Below, piece after piece: positions 9,987 through 18,947 of a stretch of DNA of 64,000 bases; the first letter of the stretch is position 1; every line of letters starts with the position of its first letter. Location: NCBI RefSeq assembly GCF_017873965.1, contig NZ_JAGGKT010000006.1:62001-126000 (forward strand). The letters run 5' to 3'. The notes below the pieces were generated by a model. It made no database searches and had not been told where the DNA came from. It worked only from the letters and a program-made list of their open reading frames with translations. The position numbers were made by a program, and so were the translations under genes. This stretch comes from Ammoniphilus resinae. GTDB taxonomy: Bacteria > Bacillota > Bacilli > Aneurinibacillales > RAOX-1.

Positions 9987-11492
9987 ATGCAAGTATTAAC
10001 TGGTGGTTTATTGTGGTTGATTTTTGGACTTTTGGTCATCTACTTTTTCTTTCTATCTTGGATTGGTAAAAAAGGAGCGGCTCACAGCAAGACAATGGAA
10101 GGATTTGCAACGGCGAAAGGAAAGGTTAATCCTTGGATTGTTGGAGCGAGCTTTGCCGCTACATACGCAAGTGCCAATTTATTTATTGGAGTGCCAGGGT
10201 TAGCGTATCAGTATGGAACAGCTGTTTTATGGTATACCTTGGGATGTTTTGGTGCTTCTTGGATCGGTTTGTTGCTTTTTGCGAAAACATTTTGGAAATA
10301 CGGGAATAAATTTGGCGGAGTTTATACGCTTCCTGAATGGTTGGGAAGACGTTATAATAGCAAGACTTTACAGATCCTTGTATCTCTTCTTATTTTGTTC
10401 AATGTCTATTACATCGTGGGGCAAAATGTTGGGTTAGCGACAATTTTTGAATCGATTCTGGGAATTCCTTATACGTGGGGAATTATTATCGGTGTGGCCA
10501 TTACGATTCTTTATATCGGTTTAGGTGGAGCTTACGCCCAAATGGTGACAGATGGGATTCAGGGGATTTTAATGGCGGTCACTTCTTTACTCGTTCTTAT
10601 TTCTTTGTTTTGGACGATCGGCGGAGGATTCAATGTATTCGGGGTACTAAATGAACGCTTAGCTTCTATCGACCCGAATCTGGTAGCTCCTATATCAAAT
10701 GGTGGACCATACAATAGTGTGTTAGCTGTTATCGCTGTTCAGTTTATGTTGTTTAGCTTTGTGTTGATGCCGCACTTATTATCGAAAGTACTTTCTATTA
10801 AAGAAGAGAAAGATTTAAAACCATTTACACTATCAGCAGGAATTACCTTGTTCATCATCTCGACCCTCATGGTGCTTGGTGGGTTAGCAGCAAGGGCATT
10901 GGTTCCAACCCTAGAAGCGGCAGACCAAGCCATTCCGGTATACTTGACACAAGCATTTCCACCAGTTGTAGTGGCTTTTATGATCGTGGGAATTATCTCT
11001 GCCATTCTATCTAGTACAGATGGATTGTATCTAGGAGTAACAACAAGTATTGGGAATGACATCTATAAGGTAGCTGCACCTTTCATCCATCGGGGAAAAC
11101 AGCTTACCGCGCAGGCTATTGACCAAAAGGCAGTAAAAGTATCCAAAATTGCATTAGTCTTTGTAGGGTTGGCTTCCTTATACATTTCATTAGATCGACC
11201 CGAATCTTTGTCCATCTTAATCCAGTTTAGCTTCTCAGCGATTATCAGTGGGGTTATTGCTCCCATATCTTTGGGGTATATCTGGAAAAAGGCAAATGGC
11301 TATGGTGCGGTGGCAGGAATGTTAACCGGAACACTCTTATATGTAGCATTTATGAACTTTAAGTTTGTAGAGAATATGTATCTAGCGATGTTTCTTAGTT
11401 CCGTTGCAAGCTTTATTGTCATGGGCGTGATCAGTATGTTTACGAATAAAGAGGTTGAAGCCAAAGCTGAAACAATCAGTAAGGTTTCTTAA
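9987..11492 (+). CDS. Sodium:solute symporter (SSS family)
   Basis: 501 aa integral membrane protein with about 13 hydrophobic spans. The SSS core is visible in GFATAKGKVNPW, GASFAATYASANLFIG, YTLPEWLGRRYN and the Gly-rich GGAYAQMVTDGIQG segment. It uses the sodium gradient to import an organic solute, possibly a carboxylate or sulfonate, but the substrate cannot be read from sequence. AAAGGAGGGA precedes the ATG, and the small membrane ORF lies immediately upstream. Neighbours (sulfite-oxidase-like protein, Ssu-type ABC transporter, acyl-CoA ligase) suggest uptake of an organosulfur or short-chain acid compound. Confidence 0.93.
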   Translation: MQVLTGGLLWLIFGLLVIYFFFLSWIGKKGAAHSKTMEGFATAKGKVNPWIVGASFAATYASANLFIGVPGLAYQYGTAVLWYTLGCFGASWIGLLLFAKTFWKYGNKFGGVYTLPEWLGRRYNSKTLQILVSLLILFNVYYIVGQNVGLATIFESILGIPYTWGIIIGVAITILYIGLGGAYAQMVTDGIQGILMAVTSLLVLISLFWTIGGGFNVFGVLNERLASIDPNLVAPISNGGPYNSVLAVIAVQFMLFSFVLMPHLLSKVLSIKEEKDLKPFTLSAGITLFIISTLMVLGGLAARALVPTLEAADQAIPVYLTQAFPPVVVAFMIVGIISAILSSTDGLYLGVTTSIGNDIYKVAAPFIHRGKQLTAQAIDQKAVKVSKIALVFVGLASLYISLDRPESLSILIQFSFSAIISGVIAPISLGYIWKKANGYGAVAGMLTGTLLYVAFMNFKFVENMYLAMFLSSVASFIVMGVISMFTNKEVEAKAETISKVS

Positions 11493-11609
11493 ATAATATA
11501 GGATTTAGGAAATAGGGTTGGGGTTTGGCATAATTTTTCGATGGAGTTGGACTTAAGTTTTGCTCTGTTAAGTATATTCCCCACCCCCTTTCCAGACCTT
11601 CGCCATTTT

Positions 11610-11693
11610 CCTAGTAACACCTTAAAAAGTGCCAGTAAACTCATGAAATCCTCCAGTAGTCGGTTTTAAAATGACTGTAAAAATTTTTAATAG
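11610..11693. repeat. Four degenerate 21-bp CCAGTAA repeats
   Basis: Units with CTAGTAAC, CCAGTAAA, CCAGTAGT and ACTGTAAA start at 11610, 11631, 11652 and 11673, an exact 21-bp period. This is the same motif as the two arrays at 50662 and 50859. The intergenic region 11493-11745 holds no other recognisable element except the ribosome site of the next gene. Confidence 0.7.
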
Positions 11694-11745
11694 AAAAACC
11701 AAGTATTCAGGTATGTAAACTTATAAATTAGAGGAGAGAATAAAG

Positions 11746-12741
11746 ATGAAAAAGTTTTGGCTAGGTCTCGCATTAACAGCTAGTGTAGGGTTGTTTGCGG
11801 GATGCTCGCAGACGGATACAGAATCCGTAGCGAAAGGGGAGGCAAAGCCTGAGAAGATTCGCCTAGATTACGCGTACTACTCCCCTTTAAGTTTAGTGAT
11901 CAAAGAAAAAGGTTGGGCGGAAGAGGCTTTTGCTGAGGACGGTGTGAAGGTTGAATTTGTTTTAAGCCAAGGAAGCAATAAGGCATTGGAATTCCTTAAC
12001 AGCAACTCTGTTGATTTCGGATCGACAGCAGGGGCTGCAGCGCTTATAGCCAAATCCAATGGTGCACCTATTGAGGGAGTTTACCTCTACTCTAAGCCGG
12101 AATGGACGGCGCTGGTGGTGGGAGAAGATTCCCCTGTTCAAAAGGTAGAAGATTTGAAAGGGAAAAAGGTAGCCGCGACCGTCGGAACAGATCCCTATAT
12201 CTTTTTACTCCGTGCTTTGGATACAGTAGGTTTGACCGCCAAGGATATTGAGGTTGTTCCATTACAGCATGGTGACGGTGCGTCCGCACTAGTCGGTAAA
12301 CATGTCGATGCATGGGCTGGATTAGATCCTCATATGGCACGGGTGGAGTTGGAGAATAAGGCGAAGTTATTTTATCGCAATCCGGATTTTAATACCTATG
12401 GTTTTCTGAATGTTCGTAAAGATTTTGCTGAAAAATACCCTACCTATGTCGAAAAGGTGCTGCAAGTCTATGAAAATGCAAGATTATGGGCTATCGAGCA
12501 CCCAAATGAGACAGCGGAGATCTTGGCTAAGGAAGCCAAATTAAGTGCAGAGGTAGCGAAAAAAGAGCTAGAACGAAACGATTTTACCCAGGCAATTCCA
12601 GGAGATATGCAGCGGGATACGATTTTAGAGGCTGGGAAAGTCCTGCAAAACAATGAAATCATCAAGCCTAACGTCAATCTAGAAGAGGTTGTTGATGCAC
12701 TAATCGAGCCTTCCTTTGCAGAGAAGGTAGTGAAGCCATGA
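11746..12741 (+). CDS. SsuA/NrtA-type ABC transporter substrate-binding lipoprotein
   Basis: 331 aa. A lipoprotein signal ends in LFAGC with the lipidated Cys20. The mature part is a periplasmic-binding fold with the sulfonate/nitrate signature regions: KALEFLNSNSVDFGSTAGAA, VEDLKGKKVAATVGTDPY and DAWAGLDPH. The set SsuA-SsuC-SsuB is complete and in one operon, with ATG overlaps. Known members bind aliphatic sulfonates, taurine, nitrate or thiamine precursors; the sulfite-oxidase-like gene upstream favours a sulfonate. GAGGAGAG precedes the ATG. Confidence 0.9.
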   Translation: MKKFWLGLALTASVGLFAGCSQTDTESVAKGEAKPEKIRLDYAYYSPLSLVIKEKGWAEEAFAEDGVKVEFVLSQGSNKALEFLNSNSVDFGSTAGAAALIAKSNGAPIEGVYLYSKPEWTALVVGEDSPVQKVEDLKGKKVAATVGTDPYIFLLRALDTVGLTAKDIEVVPLQHGDGASALVGKHVDAWAGLDPHMARVELENKAKLFYRNPDFNTYGFLNVRKDFAEKYPTYVEKVLQVYENARLWAIEHPNETAEILAKEAKLSAEVAKKELERNDFTQAIPGDMQRDTILEAGKVLQNNEIIKPNVNLEEVVDALIEPSFAEKVVKP

Positions 12742-13517
12742 CCCATTCCGCTCGCTTTACAGGGATCATCCTAGGGGGAATTCTCCCCCTGGTCCTTCTT
12801 GTCATTTGGCAGGTTCTCTGCTCCCAGGGGGTGTTTCAGCCCTATCTACTTCCCTCACCGTTGGCCGTGTTGGATAGTATTGTGGAGTTAGCAAAGGATG
12901 GAAGTTTGTGGGCGCATATTGGAATTACCATGTACCGAATTTTGCTTGGCTTTCTACTAGGGGTCGGGCTAGCCATCCTATTTGGTTCTGTCGTAGGTTT
13001 TTATCCTTTGGCCCAACGGTTACTGGATCCGACTTTGCAAGCCTTCCGTTCGATTCCCTCCTTAGCATGGGTTCCTTTGTTTCTTCTCTGGATGGGAATT
13101 ACGGAAACTTCCAAGATCACATTAATTGCGGTGGGGGTGTTTTTTCCTACCTATCTCAACCTGGTAAGTGGGATTCAAGGTGTGGATCGAAAGCTAATAG
13201 AGGTCGGGAAAGTGTATCGATTTAGTAACCGTCAGTTGATTCACCGGATTATTCTGCCCGCTTCTCTTCCGTCTTTTTTAGTGGGGCTGCGGGGAGGACT
13301 TGGTGTTGGCTGGATGTTTGTAGTCGCGGCAGAGTTATTAGGAGCAAGCCAAGGATTAGGTTACCTTCTGGTGTTTGGACAGAATACAACGGCTCCGGAA
13401 ATTATCTTAGCCAGTATTGTTTTATTTGCCATCCTGGGGAAATTCACGGATGCTTTGTTAGCCAAGGTGGAATGGAGGGCCCTGCATTGGCAGGATTCTC
13501 TCGTACATAAACGATGA
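12738..13517 (+). CDS. SsuC-type ABC transporter permease
   Basis: 259 aa with about six transmembrane helices and the binding-protein-dependent permease (EAA) loop near GGLGVGWMFVVAAE. It overlaps the end of the binding protein by 4 bases (ATGA) and is followed 16 bases later by the ATPase. It forms the membrane channel of the putative sulfonate importer. Confidence 0.92.
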   Translation: MTHSARFTGIILGGILPLVLLVIWQVLCSQGVFQPYLLPSPLAVLDSIVELAKDGSLWAHIGITMYRILLGFLLGVGLAILFGSVVGFYPLAQRLLDPTLQAFRSIPSLAWVPLFLLWMGITETSKITLIAVGVFFPTYLNLVSGIQGVDRKLIEVGKVYRFSNRQLIHRIILPASLPSFLVGLRGGLGVGWMFVVAAELLGASQGLGYLLVFGQNTTAPEIILASIVLFAILGKFTDALLAKVEWRALHWQDSLVHKR

Positions 13518-13533
13518 GTAGGAGGTGTTTTTC

Positions 13534-14346
13534 ATGTTAACTTTAAAAACAGTCACTCGGACGTTTCCCAATGGAAAAATGGCCTTTCGCGACTTGAGCT
13601 TTGAGGCACAGCCTCACGAAGTAATCGGCATCTTGGGAACGAGCGGTTGTGGGAAAAGCAGTTTGCTGCGTGTGATTGCAGGCCTTGACAGCGAATATCA
13701 AGGATCTATCTTGATCGACCAGGCCCCATTGCAGGGAATCCATGAGAGGGTTGGAGTCATCTTTCAGGAACCACGCTTAATGCCTTGGTTAAATGTAATT
13801 GATAACGTGTCGTTTGGGTTAAGAGGTGATTCAGACACCAATCGGAAAAAGGCTCTGGAATTTCTCCAATTAGTCGGGCTTGAGGGTTTTGAACGCCATT
13901 ATCCTAAGGAATTATCCGGCGGGATGGCCCAACGTGTGGCCATTGCTCGTTCCCTCGTGACATCCCCCGATATTCTTTTATTAGATGAGCCGTTTAGTGC
14001 ACTCGATGCTTTCACCAAAATGCAGCTGCAGGATTTACTCTTGCAGGTTTGGAAGAAATGTCAATCCACGATGCTCTTGGTCACCCATGATATCGATGAA
14101 GCCCTTTATTTATCAGATCGTTTGCTCATTTTAAGGGGGCAGCCAGGAGAATTGGTGGAAGTCATCGAGGTTACGGAATCCCGCCCACGCTCACGAGGCA
14201 GTGAGAGATTAGCCAGGCAGAAGCAAGAGATCTTACAGCTTCTGCACTTAACAGCAGAGAAAACAGGAGAGGTGCAAGATGACACTAACATATGGGAACG
14301 TCATCCCGCCGCTAGACGGGAATTATCATTTAAAGGATTATCTTAA
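13534..14346 (+). CDS. SsuB-type ABC transporter ATPase
   Basis: 270 aa. Walker A GTSGCGKSS, Q-loop VIFQEPRLMPW, signature LSGGMAQRVAI, Walker B ILLLDEPFSALDAF and H-loop LVTHDIDEA are all intact. ATG 13534 is chosen because TAGGAGGTG is 6-8 bases upstream; an upstream in-frame GTG is part of that ribosome site. The last 68 bases overlap the following acyl-CoA synthetase gene, so the C-terminal tail is longer than usual. Confidence 0.93.
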   Translation: MLTLKTVTRTFPNGKMAFRDLSFEAQPHEVIGILGTSGCGKSSLLRVIAGLDSEYQGSILIDQAPLQGIHERVGVIFQEPRLMPWLNVIDNVSFGLRGDSDTNRKKALEFLQLVGLEGFERHYPKELSGGMAQRVAIARSLVTSPDILLLDEPFSALDAFTKMQLQDLLLQVWKKCQSTMLLVTHDIDEALYLSDRLLILRGQPGELVEVIEVTESRPRSRGSERLARQKQEILQLLHLTAEKTGEVQDDTNIWERHPAARRELSFKGLS

Positions 14347-16039
14347 GGTTCGGGAAGGCTTTTCCTGGGAGCAGGTGGAGAAAGATTTCAGCTGGTATGA
14401 GAGCGGAAAAGTGAATATCGTCTATGAATGCGTGGATCGGCATGTCGCAGAAGGATATGGTGAGAAGCTGGCTCTGCATTATCTCCACGGCTCAAAAGAA
14501 GTCCGCTGCACGTATCAGGAACTGAAGGATCGAACGGACCATTTAGCGACGATTTTAAAGAAGTATGGGGTGCAAAAGGGAGATCGGGTGTTTATCTTTT
14601 TGCCAAAAAATTTAGATTGCTATATTAGTATTCTTGCCGCAATTAAAATTGGCGCCATTGCCGGTCCCTTGTTTGAAGGGTTTATGGAAGAATCTGTTCG
14701 CGATCGGATGCTTGATTGTGGGGCCAAGGTGCTAATTACCGATCCGGTATTGGGCAAGAGGATAACGAAAAGTGATTTTCCTGATTTGCAAACGGTTTTT
14801 GTGGTAGCGGAAGCGGAAGATTGTACAGAAGGAGAAGTCTCCCTCTATGAGGAATATCGAAAAACGCGTGCTGATCAGGATGTTATAGAATGGGTGGATT
14901 TGGAGGATGGGTTCGTTATTCACTACACATCTGGGTCAACAGGAAAGCCAAAAGGTGTCTTGCACCGCCACCGAGCCATGATTCACCAATATATCACCGG
15001 GAAATGGGTGCTCGATATCCATGAAGAGGATATTTACTGGTGTACCTCCCATCCCGGTTGGGTGACAGGCAGTGTGTACGGGATCTTTGCTCCTTTGTTG
15101 AATCGAGCAACGGTTGTGGTGAATGGGGGACGTTTTCGGGCTGAGTTTTGGTACGACATCATTCAGCGGGCAAAAGTGACGATCTGGTATAGTGCGCCTA
15201 CTGCTTTTCGTATGTTGATGGCCGAAGGGGACGAGGAGCTGAAGAGTTTTGATTTATCTTCTGTCCGACACGTGCTGTCGGTGGGGGAGCCACTGAACCC
15301 TGAAGCCATTAAGTGGGGCGTAGAAAAATTAGGTGTACGGATTCACGATACCTGGTGGATGACAGAAACAGGTGCGCATTTAATCGTCAACCTCCCATCA
15401 CAGTCGATCAAACCCGGTTCGATGGGGCGTGCTTTTCCAGGGATTACTGTAGGCATTCTCGATGAAAGCGGCCGGGAGGTGCCGGTTGGTGAAATCGGAC
15501 AGCTTTGTGTAAAGGCAGACTATCCAGGTTTGATGAAAGAGATTTGGAACAATCCAGAGAAATATCGTTCGTATTTTCCTTATGATGGATGGTATGTATC
15601 AGGTGATTTGGCCTATGTCGATGAGGATGGATATGTCTTCTTCCAGGGGCGAAATGATGATATGATCAATTCTTCGGGTGAGAGAATCGGACCGTTTGAA
15701 GTGGAAAGTAAGTTGATAGAGCACCCGGCCGTTGCGGAAGCAGGCGTTATTGGTAAACCTGACGGGTTGCGAGGGGAAATTGTCAAAGCTTTTATCGTGC
15801 TTCGTCCGGGATATAATCCGACAGCTAGGCTTTTGGAGGAAATCCGCTTGTTTGTGCGTTCGGAACTTGCTACCCATAGTGCCCCGCGGGAAATTGAAGT
15901 GCTCGAACTGCTTCCGAAAACGAGAATCAGCGGGAAAATTATGCGCAGGGTGTTGAAGGCATGGGAATTGAATCAGGATGCAGGGGATACTTCGCAATTA
16001 GATGGCGGGGTTTGCTTGAGAGTTGCGTTGGTGGATTGA
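14279..16039 (+). CDS. Acetyl-CoA synthetase-like (AcsA-type) acyl-CoA ligase
   Basis: 586 aa ANL-superfamily adenylate-forming enzyme. The ATP motif YTSGSTGKPKGVLH, the DTWWMTETGAH motif, the hinge DGWYVSGDLAYVDEDGY and the C-terminal catalytic lysine in KTRISGKIMRR are intact. It resembles Bacillus AcsA along its length, so acetate or a close short-chain acid is the default substrate. Its place behind an Ssu-type transporter suggests a specialised acid such as a sulfonated or branched one. Its start overlaps the ATPase gene by 68 bases and has AGGAGAGG at proper spacing. The C-terminal tail after LKAWEL is not conserved in AcsA as I recall it. Confidence 0.88.
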   Translation: MTLTYGNVIPPLDGNYHLKDYLKVREGFSWEQVEKDFSWYESGKVNIVYECVDRHVAEGYGEKLALHYLHGSKEVRCTYQELKDRTDHLATILKKYGVQKGDRVFIFLPKNLDCYISILAAIKIGAIAGPLFEGFMEESVRDRMLDCGAKVLITDPVLGKRITKSDFPDLQTVFVVAEAEDCTEGEVSLYEEYRKTRADQDVIEWVDLEDGFVIHYTSGSTGKPKGVLHRHRAMIHQYITGKWVLDIHEEDIYWCTSHPGWVTGSVYGIFAPLLNRATVVVNGGRFRAEFWYDIIQRAKVTIWYSAPTAFRMLMAEGDEELKSFDLSSVRHVLSVGEPLNPEAIKWGVEKLGVRIHDTWWMTETGAHLIVNLPSQSIKPGSMGRAFPGITVGILDESGREVPVGEIGQLCVKADYPGLMKEIWNNPEKYRSYFPYDGWYVSGDLAYVDEDGYVFFQGRNDDMINSSGERIGPFEVESKLIEHPAVAEAGVIGKPDGLRGEIVKAFIVLRPGYNPTARLLEEIRLFVRSELATHSAPREIEVLELLPKTRISGKIMRRVLKAWELNQDAGDTSQLDGGVCLRVALVD

Positions 16040-16115
16040 ATTAGCACGGATTATTAACCGAGGCTTCACCTATTTTCTGCATCCCTTTAAGGACTCTCCC
16101 TTCCTCTCAGTAGGT

Positions 16116-16322
16116 GATTCGGACTGAGTTGAGAGAACCAGCGGATTTGAGTCCAAATTCGGGTGTGATTCGGACTGAGTTGGGGGAAACCAGCGGATTT
16201 GAGTCTGAATCGGGGTGTGATTCGGACTGAATTGGGGGGAACCAGCGGATTTGAGTCTGAATCGGGGTCTGATTCGGACTGAATTGGGAGGAATCAGCGT
16301 ATTTCAGTCCAAATCTAGAGCC
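16116..16322. repeat. Four copies of the 52-bp TTCGGACT hairpin repeat
   Basis: GATTCGGACTGA starts at 16116, 16167, 16219 and 16271 (periods 51, 52, 52). Each unit contains a G-rich GGGGGAAACCAGCGGATTTG centre between inverted arms ATTCGGACT and AGTCYRAAT. It is the same family as 1641-1755. The gap between the acyl-CoA ligase and the next gene (16040-16356) holds nothing else I recognise. Confidence 0.88.
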
Positions 16323-16356
16323 TTTCTCCGCCTATTAAAACCGCCATAGGCAGTGG

Positions 16357-16653
16357 TTATGGTTCATATTGAAATAACGCAATAATGGCAATGATCATAG
16401 CCAACCCAGCAACAATTCCTACAATCATGTATCCACTAACAAAAGTAGCAAGTAACCTAATTCTCACCAGACCTGGCTGCTTATTCGATGCTATCCTATA
16501 GATTTTCCAGCCGAGCCATGCAAAAATTAAACCAGGAACTGCCCCGATGATATATACTGATAATCCAGAAATGGCTCCAAGAATCCCCACAATCATCCAT
16601 GTAATCCCGATTAATTTACCAAAACGATAAATCAATTTCCAAAAAATATTCAC
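16357..16653 (-). CDS. Small integral membrane protein, unknown
   Basis: 98 aa with three hydrophobic stretches: a GIxWMIVGILGAISGL segment, an IIGAVPGLIFAWLGW segment and a C-terminal VGIVAGLAMIIAIIALF segment, joined by short basic loops. I prefer the GTG at 16653 because GAGGTG lies 7 bases upstream, whereas the farther ATG has no ribosome site. TATAAT-like sequence lies just upstream. I do not recognise a family and assign no function. It stands alone between a repeat array and the Fe-ADH gene. Confidence 0.65.
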   Translation of the reverse strand: MNIFWKLIYRFGKLIGITWMIVGILGAISGLSVYIIGAVPGLIFAWLGWKIYRIASNKQPGLVRIRLLATFVSGYMIVGIVAGLAMIIAIIALFQYEP

Positions 16654-16776
16654 CAAAATACACCTCATATAAATTATATCGCCCCCTATTGTTGACAGAA
16701 TACTTTTTGAAGGAAGTAGAAGATAAATGCAGAAATTTATAAGTAGTTTGATAGTATTGTAAGGGGGAAAAGGTTT

Positions 16777-17955
16777 ATGAGTCTATCCATTTTTCGTACA
16801 CCGTCAAAGTTAATTATGGGTACAGGTTCCATCGCACAAATTGGGCAAGAAGCGAAAAAATTAGGAGCAACGAAGGTACTATTGGTTACGGATAAAATCT
16901 TAAATCAGAATGGTTTAGTTCAAAAGGTGGTTGCCCCTTTGAAAAAAGAGGATCTGTCTGTTGATATCATCGATGAGGTGATTCCCGAACCTCCGTTTGA
17001 AAATGTGGAACAAATCGCTGGGAAAATTCGCGACAAGGGTTACGATTTATTCATTGGACTTGGGGGCGGCAGTTCTCTCGATGTTACCAAGGTCTTGTCG
17101 GTTATGATGACAAACTCTGGGGATGTGCGGGAATTAGTCGGAATTGAAAAGGTAGCCAACAAAGGGACCCCATTCATTCTGGTGCCAACTACGGCAGGAA
17201 CAGGGTCGGAAGTGACGTACAATGCGATCTTTACTGATACAAGGGATAATGTGAAAAAGGGGATTGTTTCACCGTACCTACTGCCAGATGTGGCCATTGT
17301 AGATGCGGAGTTGACTATGTCGATGCCTCCAAGTGTCACCGCGGCAACAGGGATGGATGCGTTGGTCCATGCCGTAGAATCCTATACTGCGATCCGATCT
17401 AACGAACTGACAGACGGAATTGCCTTACAGGCGATAAAGCTAATCAGCCGCTCTCTTCGGCAAGCCGTCTACCAAGGGCAGAACTTGTCAGCACGAGAAG
17501 ACCTCGCCATGGGCAGCCTGTTGGCGGGAATCTCCCTAGGGAATGCCGGTGTTGGGGCAGTGCATGCTTTGGCTTATCCTTTAGGAGGGAAGTTCAAAGT
17601 CCCACACGGGGTTGCGAATTCCTTATTGCTGCCCTTTGTGATGAAGTACAATGTCATTTCAAACCTGGAGAAATTTGCTGAAGTGGCTAGGGCAATGGGT
17701 GAACAGGTGGAAGGACTATCTTTGAGAGAAGCGGCGGAACAGGCCGTTCGGGCCATGGCACAGCTTTCTGTTGACGTAGGGATTCCAACCGATTTGAAAC
17801 AAGTGGGTGTCAAACAGGAGGATATTGCTGGGCTAGCGGAGGAAGCTAGTAAAATTGATCGGCTGTTAAACAATAACCCTCGTTGGTTAACGGTTCGGGA
17901 GATTGAGGCAATCTATCAGGAGGCATTGGAAGGAAGATTGGAGGTTATTGGGTAG
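16777..17955 (+). CDS. Iron-containing alcohol dehydrogenase
   Basis: 392 aa, normal for the family. The NAD(P) motif GLGGGSSLDVTKV and the metal-binding region are intact: Asp and His in GMDALVHAVESY, and two His in GAVHALAYPLGGKFKVPHG. Group III Fe-ADHs reduce aldehydes or oxidise primary alcohols, with many substrates including sulfoacetaldehyde in anaerobes. AAGGGGG precedes the ATG. It stands alone after the transporter/ligase operon. A link to that operon is possible but not shown. Confidence 0.93.
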   Translation: MSLSIFRTPSKLIMGTGSIAQIGQEAKKLGATKVLLVTDKILNQNGLVQKVVAPLKKEDLSVDIIDEVIPEPPFENVEQIAGKIRDKGYDLFIGLGGGSSLDVTKVLSVMMTNSGDVRELVGIEKVANKGTPFILVPTTAGTGSEVTYNAIFTDTRDNVKKGIVSPYLLPDVAIVDAELTMSMPPSVTAATGMDALVHAVESYTAIRSNELTDGIALQAIKLISRSLRQAVYQGQNLSAREDLAMGSLLAGISLGNAGVGAVHALAYPLGGKFKVPHGVANSLLLPFVMKYNVISNLEKFAEVARAMGEQVEGLSLREAAEQAVRAMAQLSVDVGIPTDLKQVGVKQEDIAGLAEEASKIDRLLNNNPRWLTVREIEAIYQEALEGRLEVIG

Positions 17956-17984
17956 GGTACAGCAATAAAACCGTCACACCTGAT

Positions 17985-18048
17985 CAAAAGGGAGAGTGCC
18001 CATAGGGGTTAGAAAAATACATAGACACCCCCAGCACACTCTCCTATT
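17985..18048. terminator. Bidirectional terminator-like hairpin
   Basis: GGGAGAGTG pairs with CACTCTCC and an inner AGGGG pairs with CCCC, across a loop with an A-rich stretch. It lies between the convergent Fe-ADH and SDR genes. No strong T-run, so termination strength is uncertain. Confidence 0.55.
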
Positions 18049-18049
18049 G

Positions 18050-18799
18050 CTACCGAATACTTCGTCCCCCATCAACAGGCAACGTAACCCCTGTAATAAA
18101 GGATGCTTCATCACTCGCTAGAAATAATGCTGCATACGCGATTTCCGCAGCCTCGCCAAATCGCCGCATCGGACTTTTCGCGAGAAGAGCCTCAATGATC
18201 TCCGGACCCGTGGTATCTATTAAATTGTCGACCATTCGGGTTTTGATTGTTCCAGGGCAGATGCAGTTTACGCGAATCCCCTTTTCCGCATAATCTAACG
18301 CCATGGATTGGGTGAGACCGATAATTCCGCTTTTTGAGGCGGAATAGGCAACAAGGTTTGTATTTCCACGTATCCCATTAATGGAAGAGACGTTCACAAT
18401 CGATCCTCTTCCCTTTTCAAGCATATGTGGGACAGCGAATTTACTGCATAAAAAGGCGCTTTTCAAATTTACACTCAGTATTTGATCATACAGATCAACA
18501 GGTGTATCTGTAACCGTCCCGCCCGGATTAATGCCGGCATTGTTCATAAGAATATCAATTCCACCGTACTTCCTAACGGCAGTGTCGATGACTTCTTTTG
18601 CCCCTTCTTCTTGGGACACATCAGCGGTAATAAAAGTAATTCCTTCTTGACTGAGCAATGCCCGCTCTACTTCCGGATTGGGCGGCTCAATATCTGCTAA
18701 GATGACTTTTGCTCCCTTCTGCAGAAATAATAAACCCGTACTCCAACCAATTCCTCCGCCGCCACCTGTAACCACAGCCACTTTGTCTTGCAATCTCAC
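18050..18799 (-). CDS. Short-chain dehydrogenase/reductase (FabG-like)
   Basis: 249 aa classical SDR. The cofactor motif TGGGGGIG is near residue 11, the structural NNAG follows, and the catalytic Ser (VNVSSIN) and Y-S-A-S-K are intact. An acidic residue after the second strand (ADIE) suggests NAD preference. Substrate unknown; such stand-alone members often act on sugars or hydroxy acids. It diverges from an enolase-superfamily enzyme, a frequent pairing in sugar-acid catabolism. AGGAGGAC lies just upstream of the ATG. Confidence 0.93.
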   Translation of the reverse strand: MRLQDKVAVVTGGGGGIGWSTGLLFLQKGAKVILADIEPPNPEVERALLSQEGITFITADVSQEEGAKEVIDTAVRKYGGIDILMNNAGINPGGTVTDTPVDLYDQILSVNLKSAFLCSKFAVPHMLEKGRGSIVNVSSINGIRGNTNLVAYSASKSGIIGLTQSMALDYAEKGIRVNCICPGTIKTRMVDNLIDTTGPEIIEALLAKSPMRRFGEAAEIAYAALFLASDEASFITGVTLPVDGGRSIR

Positions 18800-18947
18800 A
18801 GGAAAGTCCTCCTATACAATAGATTCTATAAGGAAGTGTACAGTCTTAAGTAAATCTGGTCAAACATTATTCAAAAAATATAAAAATGGTAGAATAAATA
18901 TAATATATAATGAGAAGATAAAGGTTTACGACTTAGGGAGGTTAAAG

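Noticed and set aside
18678-18947. 90-residue N-terminal extension of the enolase-superfamily protein
   Set aside because: It runs through the divergent SDR start and the promoter region; the ATG at 18948 has a proper ribosome site and gives the normal family length.
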